Of a stretch of 5,018 nucleotides of DNA, positions 1 to 4,166 are shown one piece after another. Position numbers and translations under genes: made by a program. Origin of the DNA: Elusimicrobiota bacterium (GTDB lineage: Bacteria > Elusimicrobiota > Elusimicrobia > UBA1565 > UBA9628); contig JAMPYD010000193.1 of the NCBI GenBank assembly GCA_023700845.1, forward strand, positions 1 through 5,018, written 5' to 3'. The stretch's first letter is position 1. Every line of letters starts with the position of its first letter. The notes below the pieces were generated by a model. The model was not told the DNA's origin. It made no database searches and saw only the letters and a program-made list of their open reading frames with translations.

Positions 1-15
1 CCATAGTCTGCGCAT
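1..15 (-). CDS. 5' end of an unidentified leftward gene (partial)
   Basis: Only five codons lie in the window, reading Met-Arg-Arg-Leu-Trp, so the product cannot be named. The case for a real start is the ATG (complement of 13-15) preceded by GGAGG at a five-base spacing, in a region otherwise without leftward coding. The gene is divergent from the initiator tRNA, and the roughly 100 bases between them must hold both promoters. I could not find a convincing -10/-35 pair for this gene. Confidence 0.6.
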
Positions 16-20
16 GTTAA

Positions 21-25
21 CCTCC
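21..25 (-). promoter_or_regulatory. Shine-Dalgarno of the left-edge gene
   Basis: The minus strand reads GGAGG, then TTAAC, then ATG. This is a full anti-16S match at good spacing and it is the main evidence that a gene starts at position 15. It contrasts with several other genes in the window that lack any Shine-Dalgarno. Confidence 0.65.
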
Positions 26-41
26 GATTTTTGGCTAACCT

Positions 42-53
42 TGCGAACTCGCA
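42..53. repeat. Short palindrome between left-edge gene and tRNA
   Basis: TGCGA and TCGCA flank a two-base centre. The site lies about 27 bases upstream of the left-edge gene's start, where an operator could sit, but a 5+5 palindrome can arise by chance. No known regulator consensus was recognised. Confidence 0.25.
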
Positions 54-85
54 GACACCCGTTAAATCAATTCTCCCTCGAGACC

Positions 86-114
86 TTGCTTTCCTGGCCC
101 GCACATGCTATCCT
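86..114 (+). promoter_or_regulatory. Candidate promoter of the initiator tRNA
   Basis: TTGCTT (86-91) and TATCCT (109-114) are separated by 17 bases, and TG at 106-107 makes an extended -10. The weak point is geometry: the -10 ends only four bases before the mature tRNA end at 119, which leaves almost no 5' leader for RNase P. The tRNA may instead be transcribed from a promoter further upstream. Confidence 0.3.
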
Positions 115-118
115 GCAG

Positions 119-195
119 TGCGGGGTAGAGCAGCCCGGTAGCTCGCAAGGCTCATAACCTTGAGGTCGCTGGTTCAAATCCAGCCCCCGCAACCA
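119..195 (+). tRNA. Initiator tRNA-Met (CAU anticodon)
   Basis: The 77-base gene folds into a complete cloverleaf. The acceptor stem is 119-125 with 185-191, the anticodon CAT is at 153-155 in loop CTCATAA, the T arm is GCTGG/CCAGC around TTCAAAT, and ACCA is encoded at 192-195. It is the initiator rather than an elongator tRNA because the D stem carries A11-U24 and the body closely follows the E. coli fMet sequence. Two identity positions deviate. The anticodon stem is CAAGG/CCTTG, so the usual G29-C41 pair is A29-U41, and residues 1 and 72 form U-A instead of the C x A mismatch. A U1-A72 pair is weak and probably still allows formylation. The gene appears to be a single-tRNA transcription unit with its own terminator. 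Confidence 0.96.
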
Positions 196-236
196 ATTTA
201 ACGCTTCGAACCCGTAACGAGAAATGTCGGGACCTG

Positions 237-269
237 CCCTCAGGCTAACGCCTGGGGGTTTTGTGTTTT
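237..269 (+). terminator. Intrinsic terminator after the tRNA
   Basis: Nine bases (237-245) pair with 250-258 around a TAAC loop, with one G-T wobble and otherwise mostly G-C. The stem is followed at once by TTTTGTGTTTT (259-269). It lies 41 bases past the tRNA CCA end. The hairpin also argues against starting the next gene at the in-frame ATG at 224, because the message would then carry this hairpin inside its coding sequence. Confidence 0.9.
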
Positions 270-271
270 CA

Positions 272-280
272 TGGTACACT
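272..280 (+). promoter_or_regulatory. Extended -10 of the exported-protein gene
   Basis: TG at 272-273, one base, then TACACT (275-280) form an extended -10. No -35 is visible at 17 bases, where the terminator stem lies, and TGn elements often substitute for one. Six bases separate the hexamer from the GTG at 287, so transcription would start at or next to the start codon, giving a leaderless mRNA. Confidence 0.45.
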
Positions 281-286
281 AGGCGC

Positions 287-1024
287 GTGAGGCACCTGAT
301 CGCGGCGCTCCTGCTGTGGCTCGCGGCGCCGGCCGCGGCGGCGGATTGCGCGTCCGCCTACGCGAATTACGAGGCCGACTGGGCCATCACCCGCGCCCAA
401 TGGGACGCCGACTGCGCGAAGGGCCTGAAGCCGGCGGAGATCCTGCGCGCCCGCCAGCAGACCTTCATGGCCGAGTGCGCCGCCCATTACCGTCCGTTCC
501 TGGCCAAGGCGCGCCTCGAGGATTGGAACCTCCAGGTGTACTGCGCGCAAGGGGCCGCGGGCGAGGCCAAGCTGTCGGGGATGACCGGCGCGCCGCTGCG
601 CCGGCCGCCGGCCCCGAAGGAGCCGGACATCCCCCTCAACGCGGCGAGACGCTACTACAACTCGGTCGACACGCTGGGGACGGAGGTGCCGAAGAACTGG
701 GACCAATTCCCCGGGGGCATCCTCAACAGCCCCACCTTGCGCAGCTTCATGGGCGTATCGCACGACCTGTACGTGAACCTGGCGATGAGCCCGCCGCTCT
801 GCGCCATGACGCTGCGCAATCTCGCGAACGTGAGCGGCCGCTGCGGCCCCGGCGAGCCCTACATCAGGCTGATCGTCGACAAGGGCTGCACCGGCCGGGT
901 CGCGACGATGCGCGTGACCGACGAGAACGGCCGGGAGATGAAGTGCGCCCAGAGCCGGATCGACGAGATCTATTCCGTCCTGGACGCCGCCTACACCGCG
1001 GGCCGGTCCCGGAACGGAAAATGA
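287..1024 (+). CDS. Exported eight-cysteine protein, function unknown
   Basis: The 245-residue product is not recognised. The chosen start is GTG 287: it gives a compact Sec signal peptide (Met-Arg-His, hydrophobic residues 4-14, Ala-rich cleavage region at about 16-19) and lies past the tRNA terminator. An in-frame ATG at 224 would add 21 residues encoded across that terminator. The cysteine at 21 is preceded by Asp, so there is no lipobox and a soluble periplasmic or secreted protein is expected. The mature chain has eight cysteines: 21, 43, 64 and 86 at near-regular intervals in a probably helical N-terminal half, then 172, 186, 201 and 220 in the C-terminal half. A Pro-rich linker lies at about 103-116. 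The even count and export suggest disulfides. The gene converges on the pirin gene with only 13 bases between, and no terminator is visible there. Confidence 0.82.
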   Translation: MRHLIAALLLWLAAPAAAADCASAYANYEADWAITRAQWDADCAKGLKPAEILRARQQTFMAECAAHYRPFLAKARLEDWNLQVYCAQGAAGEAKLSGMTGAPLRRPPAPKEPDIPLNAARRYYNSVDTLGTEVPKNWDQFPGGILNSPTLRSFMGVSHDLYVNLAMSPPLCAMTLRNLANVSGRCGPGEPYIRLIVDKGCTGRVATMRVTDENGREMKCAQSRIDEIYSVLDAAYTAGRSRNGK

Positions 1025-1037
1025 GGCGCGCCGCTCC

Positions 1038-1910
1038 CTAGTCCGTCAGGGAGCCGAACTTCCCCGCGTTGAAGTCCTCGACCGCCTGGTTGATCTCGTC
1101 GACGCTGTTCATCACGAACGGGCCGTAGTGGACGAGAGGCTCCTCGATCGGAGCCCCGCTGAGGAACAGGGCGATGGAGTCCTCGACCGCCTCGGCGACG
1201 ACCTCGTCGCCGTCGTTCTTGAAGAGGATGAACTCCCCGGCGGAGGCGGGCTTGCTCCCGTTCGCCTTGACCTTGCCCTGAAGGACGAGCAGCGCGGTGT
1301 TGAAGTCCTTCGGCGTGGGCAGGCGCACGGTCCCCCCCGGCTTCAGGCGCAGGTCGAGCATGTGCGCGGGGGTGAAGGTCGACGCCGCGCCCTTCGCGTC
1401 CTCGAAAGAGCCGGAGATCACGCGCACGAGGCCCTTGCCCCCGTCGACGGGGACCTCCGCGATGTCCCGGGTCGTCAGGCCCTGGTACTTGGCGGGGGTC
1501 AGCTTGTCGCGCCGGGGCAGGTTCACCCAGATCTGGATCATGTGCAGGACGCCGCCGGCCCGCGCGAAGGCCTGCTCGTGATACTCGTTGTGCAGGACGC
1601 CGCCGCCGGCCGTCATCCACTGGACCTCGCCGGGACGGATCACGCCCCCGTGGCCCGCGCTGTCGCGGTGGGCGATCGAGCCCTGATAGGCGACGGTCAC
1701 CGTCTCGAAGCCCCGGTGCGGATGCGTGCCGACGCCCCGCTTGCGCGTCGTGGGCGCGTAGGCCTCGGGCTTCTGGTAGTCGAGGAGGAAGAACGGGCTC
1801 ATCCGCTTCTCGAAGTCGGTCGCCGACGGGAAGTAGTTGCTCACGTGGAAGCCGTCGCCGACCCAATGCTCCGGCGTCCCCTGGAAGACCCTCTCGATTC
1901 CGCGTTTCAT
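1038..1910 (-). CDS. Pirin-family bicupin protein
   Basis: The 290-residue protein has the full pirin architecture: an N-terminal cupin (about 15-130) with HPHRGFET, and a C-terminal cupin (about 165-285) ending in the family signature HYGPFVMNS. The four metal ligands of pirins map to H63, H65, H107 and E109 (motif GGGVLHNE), so a mononuclear Fe or similar centre should be intact. Family members include quercetin 2,3-dioxygenases and redox-responsive regulators; the substrate here cannot be read from sequence. The length is typical and there is no signal peptide, so it is cytoplasmic. The ATG at 1910 has a strong Shine-Dalgarno. The gene lies 46 bases downstream of marR on the same strand and also has its own -10, so it is probably transcribed both with marR and alone under MarR control. 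Confidence 0.95.
   Translation of the reverse strand: MKRGIERVFQGTPEHWVGDGFHVSNYFPSATDFEKRMSPFFLLDYQKPEAYAPTTRKRGVGTHPHRGFETVTVAYQGSIAHRDSAGHGGVIRPGEVQWMTAGGGVLHNEYHEQAFARAGGVLHMIQIWVNLPRRDKLTPAKYQGLTTRDIAEVPVDGGKGLVRVISGSFEDAKGAASTFTPAHMLDLRLKPGGTVRLPTPKDFNTALLVLQGKVKANGSKPASAGEFILFKNDGDEVVAEAVEDSIALFLSGAPIEEPLVHYGPFVMNSVDEINQAVEDFNAGKFGSLTD
1541..1605 (-). repeat. 17-bp direct repeat inside the pirin gene
   Basis: TGTGCAGGACGCCGCCG occurs at 1541-1557 and again at 1589-1605 on the plus strand, 48 bases apart and therefore in frame. It encodes the two Gly-Gly-Val-Leu-His segments around residues 103-107 and 119-123. Recombination between copies would delete 16 codons including the metal ligands H107 and E109 without a frameshift. 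It probably reflects similar peptide motifs with a shared codon bias. Confidence 0.6.
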
Positions 1911-1913
1911 AAG

Positions 1914-1921
1914 ACCTCCCC
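1914..1921 (-). promoter_or_regulatory. Shine-Dalgarno of the pirin gene
   Basis: The minus strand reads GGGGAGGT, three bases, then ATG. This is a near-complete anti-Shine-Dalgarno match, slightly closer to the start than ideal. It fixes the start at 1910. Confidence 0.75.
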
Positions 1922-1945
1922 TATTGCTTTCAATTCAAATTATAG
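1921..1945 (-). promoter_or_regulatory. -10 element and putative MarR operator of pirin
   Basis: A consensus TATAAT lies on the minus strand at 1939-1944, inside an AT-rich 25-base imperfect palindrome that begins CTAT and ends ATAG. No -35 is visible at 16-18 bases, where the end of the marR coding region lies, so an activator or weak basal expression is possible. The stretch 1927-1945 aligns with the sequence in front of marR (14 identities in 19 aligned columns and one single-base gap), which suggests that one regulator binds both sites. Confidence 0.45.
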
Positions 1946-1956
1946 TCGTAAAAAAA

Positions 1957-2412
1957 TCACGCCGCCGACACCGACCGTCCGAGCTTCCGGCACAGCCGCC
2001 GCAGCTCGTCCTGCTCGGGCGCGGTCAGGGCCGCGAACTGCCGCGCCACCGTCCGCGCGTGCTCCGGGAAGAGGCCGCCGATCGCCTTGCGCCCCTTCTC
2101 GGTCAGGCTGACCGTCACGTAGCGCTTGTCGGAGCCGTCGCGGCGGCGCGCCACGAGGCCCCGCTTCTCGAGGCCCGACACGACGGAGGTCACGCTCCCC
2201 CCGCTGCGCAGAAGCTTGCCCGCGAGCTCCCCCTGGCAGATCGGGCCGATGTGCAGGAGGACGTCGAGTATGCCGAACTGGCTCGCAGTCAGCCCCTTGC
2301 CGGCCAGCTCCCGCTGCAGGGACGCGACGAGGGCCTCCGAGGCGCGCATCACGGTGATCAGCGCGCTCAAGGCCCGGACTTCATCCTGGGTGCCGCGGTA
2401 TCGTGTCGACAT
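1957..2412 (-). CDS. MarR-family transcriptional regulator
   Basis: The 151-residue protein has the usual MarR size and order: N-terminal dimerisation helix (about 8-38), winged helix-turn-helix (about 41-107) and C-terminal dimerisation helices (about 112-147). The recognition helix is around residues 70-83 (SGGSVTSVVSGLEK), followed by the wing RRRDGSDKRYVTVSLTEKG with the conserved Asp and Arg at D95 and R97. MarR proteins are dimeric repressors released by small phenolic, quinone or oxidant ligands. There is no OhrR-type N-terminal peroxidatic cysteine; C59 and C141 are the only cysteines. ATG 2412 is chosen because it directly follows the promoter and operator. No Shine-Dalgarno is visible and the predicted leader is about eight bases. 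The pirin gene follows on the same strand and is its likely target. Confidence 0.95.
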   Translation of the reverse strand: MSTRYRGTQDEVRALSALITVMRASEALVASLQRELAGKGLTASQFGILDVLLHIGPICQGELAGKLLRSGGSVTSVVSGLEKRGLVARRRDGSDKRYVTVSLTEKGRKAIGGLFPEHARTVARQFAALTAPEQDELRRLCRKLGRSVSAA

Positions 2413-2413
2413 A

Positions 2414-2433
2414 CTTTGATATCGAAATGATAG
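2414..2433 (-). promoter_or_regulatory. Putative MarR autoregulatory operator
   Basis: The site overlaps the -10 and the expected transcription start of marR. It contains GATATC flanked by TTT and AAA-type arms, plus TATC and GATA arms five bases apart, giving overlapping imperfect dyads of the size MarR dimers use. Occupancy would block RNA polymerase directly. A related sequence sits at the pirin -10. The resemblance to quinone-responsive MarR operators of Bacillus is only general. Confidence 0.5.
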
Positions 2434-2455
2434 CAGGAGAGCGCGGCGTTGTCAA
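2427..2455 (-). promoter_or_regulatory. Sigma-70-type promoter of marR
   Basis: A perfect -35 TTGACA (2450-2455) and a -10 TATCAT (2427-2432) are separated by exactly 17 bases, and TG one base before the -10 makes it extended. This is the strongest promoter in the window. Transcription should start near 2420, leaving about eight untranslated bases before ATG 2412. Confidence 0.85.
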
Positions 2456-2466
2456 GCCCCGGGGCG

Positions 2467-2482
2467 GGCGGAGAGCTCCGCC
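2467..2482 (-). terminator. Stem-loop abutting the KTSC gene stop codon
   Basis: GGCGGAG and CTCCGCC pair around two bases (in practice six pairs and a four-base loop), starting at the base after the TAA. An adjacent CCCCGGGG palindrome lies at 2457-2464. There is no T-run, so this is not a classical intrinsic terminator. It could stabilise the 3' end or help separate this transcript from the marR promoter, whose -35 starts 12 bases on. Confidence 0.35.
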
Positions 2483-2737
2483 TTAGCGGATCTTCCGCAT
2501 GAAGCGGTCTTTCAGGGAGGACTCGATGAACGTCCCGAGGCCCTTGCCGGCGGCCGCGAGCGTCTTCATCTTGACGATGTTGGCGGGGCCCGCGCTCTGG
2601 TTGCTGTAGTTGTAGACCGAGTTGTCGGCGAACTGGACGGTCATGACGTCCTTCGTCGACTCGTAGCGGACGACCTTCGAATCGCCGCTGAGATTCTTGT
2701 AACGGATGAACAGCTTGGGCCGCTTGGGGGTTTTCAT
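2483..2737 (-). CDS. Small KTSC-domain protein
   Basis: This 84-residue basic protein fits the KTSC domain, a module of about 60 residues found alone in bacteria and at the C-terminus of some lysyl-tRNA synthetases. Family knowledge suggests RNA binding, but the function is not established. Visible marks are a Ser-Lys-Val-Val start at about 20-24, a beta segment VMTVQFADNS, the characteristic central YxY motif at Y42-N-Y44, and a Gly-rich turn followed by a basic C-terminal helix (63-84). It lies 27 bases downstream of the S1-domain gene on the same strand and is probably cotranscribed. No clear Shine-Dalgarno precedes the ATG, so translational coupling is possible. The family assignment rests on motif pattern only. 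Confidence 0.75.
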   Translation of the reverse strand: MKTPKRPKLFIRYKNLSGDSKVVRYESTKDVMTVQFADNSVYNYSNQSAGPANIVKMKTLAAAGKGLGTFIESSLKDRFMRKIR

Positions 2738-2764
2738 GCCGTCAGTCTACGATATCCCGGACGT

Positions 2765-3946
2765 TCAGCGCTTCTTTTTCTCGAGAGCGGCCTTGAACAT
2801 CTCGGCCATGGGAGACGGGGGCCCGCTCTCCTCCTGGCGCTTGCGCCACTCCTCGGCGCCGGTGTCGCGCGGCAGCTCGAGCGAGATGCGCCGCTCGGAG
2901 AGCTTGACCTCCGCGACCTGCACCGAGATCGGTTCGCCGACCTTCTGGCGGTCGAACTGGAAGTCGGGGGCGTCCTCGGTCTTGGACTGGTGGAGGAGGC
3001 CGACGACGCCGGGCTCGAGCTGAACGAACAGGCCGTAGGGCTCCTTGCGCGTGATCTTCCCCTCCACGACCTGGCCGGCGGCGTACTTGGACCAAGGGTC
3101 CACGACCGGGGGCGCGGCCGGGGTCGCGGGGCGCTCCGTGACCTGCTTGAGCGACAGGGAGATCTTCAGGCGGCCGTCGACGGTCTCGCGCTTGAGGATC
3201 TTCACCGCGACGGCCTGGCCGGCGGTCAGGATGTCCGCGGGCGACTCGACGCGCGACCACGCGACCTCGGAGACGTGCAGGAGGCCCTCGACGCCGGGCA
3301 CGAGCTCGACGAAGGCGCCGAACTTCTCCAGGCGGACGACCTTGCCGGAGACGACCGCGCCGTCGGGGTTCGCCGCGAGGAAGGCGTCGGACGCGCGGGC
3401 CTGCTCCTCCTCGAGCAGCTTGCGGCGGGAGACGACGACGTTGCGCCCGTCCTCGCCGAACTCGGTGAGGACGAAGACGAAGGTCTTGCCGACGAACTCC
3501 GCGCCGTTCTCGACGCGCTTCACGTCGAGCTGGCTGATGGGGCAGAAGGCGGATTTGCCTTTCACGCTCACGCGGACGCCGCCCTTGCAGACCTCGACGA
3601 CGCGGCCTTCGACGGGCCGCTTGAGGTCGAACGCCTCCTTGAGGTCCTCGGCGATGTTCTTGTCGGTGGGATTGACGGAGAGGCGGATCTGGTTGTGGCG
3701 GACCGAGGTGACGAAGAGGTCGAGGACGTCCCCCGCCTTGACGGAGACGGCGCCCTCGGCGTCGCGGAAGTCGGCGGTGGCGACGACGCCCTCGCGCCCG
3801 GGGCCGAGCGCCACCTGGGAGTCCTCGCGTCCCACGGAGAGGAGCTCTCCGCGCACCCTGTCGCCGGGCTCGAAGGTCTTCTCGGCGGCTTGCAGGGATT
3901 CGCCCAGCAGGGCGGAGAAGTCTTCCGTCGAGTCTTCGTCGTTCAT
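2765..3946 (-). CDS. Four-domain S1 RNA-binding protein (S1-like)
   Basis: The 393-residue protein carries four S1 OB-fold repeats at about 27-92, 110-175, 195-268 and 290-358. It has an acidic N-terminus and a Lys-rich tail ending in EKKKR. Domains 3 and 4 are the most canonical, with GKVVRLEKFGAFVELVPGVE and GKITRKEPYGLFVQLEPGV; domain 2 has cysteines 120 and 135. The product should be cytoplasmic and bind single-stranded RNA. E. coli ribosomal protein S1 has six repeats and Firmicute homologues about four, so this may be the ribosomal S1 or a paralogue; which one depends on whether another copy exists in the genome. The ATG at 3946 lies six bases from a -10-like hexamer, and the only purine run (AGGG) is two bases from the start, too close for normal Shine-Dalgarno use. 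It heads a unit with the KTSC gene. Confidence 0.92.
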   Translation of the reverse strand: MNDEDSTEDFSALLGESLQAAEKTFEPGDRVRGELLSVGREDSQVALGPGREGVVATADFRDAEGAVSVKAGDVLDLFVTSVRHNQIRLSVNPTDKNIAEDLKEAFDLKRPVEGRVVEVCKGGVRVSVKGKSAFCPISQLDVKRVENGAEFVGKTFVFVLTEFGEDGRNVVVSRRKLLEEEQARASDAFLAANPDGAVVSGKVVRLEKFGAFVELVPGVEGLLHVSEVAWSRVESPADILTAGQAVAVKILKRETVDGRLKISLSLKQVTERPATPAAPPVVDPWSKYAAGQVVEGKITRKEPYGLFVQLEPGVVGLLHQSKTEDAPDFQFDRQKVGEPISVQVAEVKLSERRISLELPRDTGAEEWRKRQEESGPPSPMAEMFKAALEKKKR

Positions 3947-3952
3947 ACCCTG

Positions 3953-3981
3953 AGATTACGAGATTTCACGGCGCTTGTGAA
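3953..3981 (-). promoter_or_regulatory. Promoter of the S1-domain gene, leaderless geometry
   Basis: TTCACA (3976-3981, five of six consensus) and TAATCT (3953-3958, of TAnnnT form) are separated by 17 bases. Six bases follow before the ATG, so the transcription start is predicted at or next to the A of the start codon. The -10 is weak on its own; the exact spacing to a good -35 supports it. Confidence 0.55.
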
Positions 3982-3992
3982 GGCGTAAGCGC
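3971..3992. repeat. Inverted repeat in the divergent S1/mini-protein promoter region
   Basis: GCGCTT (3971-3976) and AAGCGC (3987-3992) are perfect arms around ten bases. One arm touches the -35 of the S1 gene and the site occupies the -35 zone of the rightward mini-gene. A dimeric regulator here could control both directions. It could also be chance in GC-rich DNA. Confidence 0.4.
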
Positions 3993-4003
3993 TCCGAATT
4001 TAT

Positions 4004-4009
4004 TATAAT
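4004..4009 (+). promoter_or_regulatory. Consensus -10 of the CxC mini-protein gene
   Basis: TATAAT sits in a short AT-rich island and is followed by seven bases and ATG at 4017, without a Shine-Dalgarno. This predicts a leaderless or nearly leaderless transcript. No -35 is recognisable at 16-18 bases. Confidence 0.6.
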
Positions 4010-4016
4010 TACAACG

Positions 4017-4166
4017 ATGAAAATCCACATGTACGAGTTCCGTTCCGAGAAGAAGAAGCTCAAGTGCAGCTGCGGCTGGGAGCGGACGCTGAAGTCCGCG
4101 GACGCGAAGGTCGTCGCGAAGACCTTCACGGCTCACCAGGCCGACGCCGCGGCCAAGGCCGCCTAG
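4017..4166 (+). CDS. 49-residue CxC mini-protein, function unknown
   Basis: The product begins MKIHMYEFRSEKKKLKCSCG and ends in an Ala/Lys-rich tail. Evidence that this is a real gene: a consensus -10 seven bases upstream, uninterrupted reading with the G/C third-position bias of the region, and a stop that abuts the convergent gene exactly. C17 and C19 form a CxCGW knuckle, and H40 (with H4) could complete a metal site, so a tiny zinc-binding or nucleic-acid-binding protein is plausible. The chain is strongly basic in the middle (EKKKLK, then ERTLKSADAKVVAK). It has no signal peptide. I know of no named family. It is divergent from the S1 gene and shares its 70-base promoter region. Confidence 0.72.
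   Translation: MKIHMYEFRSEKKKLKCSCGWERTLKSADAKVVAKTFTAHQADAAAKAA

Noticed and set aside
67..279. A 70-codon leftward frame across the tRNA
   Set aside because: It is the antisense of the initiator tRNA. The peptide segment GLDLNQRPQGYEPCELPGC is a well-known spurious translation of tRNA genes, and the frame has no Shine-Dalgarno.
224..286. ATG at 224 as start of the exported protein
   Set aside because: It would place the tRNA terminator hairpin and T-run inside the coding sequence and bury the signal peptide behind 21 residues. GTG 287 gives a standard signal peptide right after a -10 element.
316..1041. 241-codon plus-strand frame overlapping the exported-protein gene
   Set aside because: It is Arg/Gly/Pro-rich, as expected of an out-of-frame reading in GC-rich DNA, and has no signal peptide or start context.
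1950..1956. T7 run after marR (minus strand) as an intrinsic terminator
   Set aside because: No stable hairpin precedes it on the minus strand; the upstream sequence is one-sidedly G-rich. It more likely belongs to the AT-rich promoter gap of pirin.
1128..2430. Open frames on the plus strand opposite pirin and marR
   Set aside because: They cross the pirin and marR genes and the promoter gap, with low-complexity composition and no start signals. The minus strand has unmistakable families.
2990..3988. Long open frames opposite the S1 gene (332 and 302 codons, plus strand)
   Set aside because: They are mirror frames of a GC-rich gene. The peptides are Asp/Leu/Gly/Arg or Ser/Thr-rich without domains, while the minus strand encodes clear S1 repeats.
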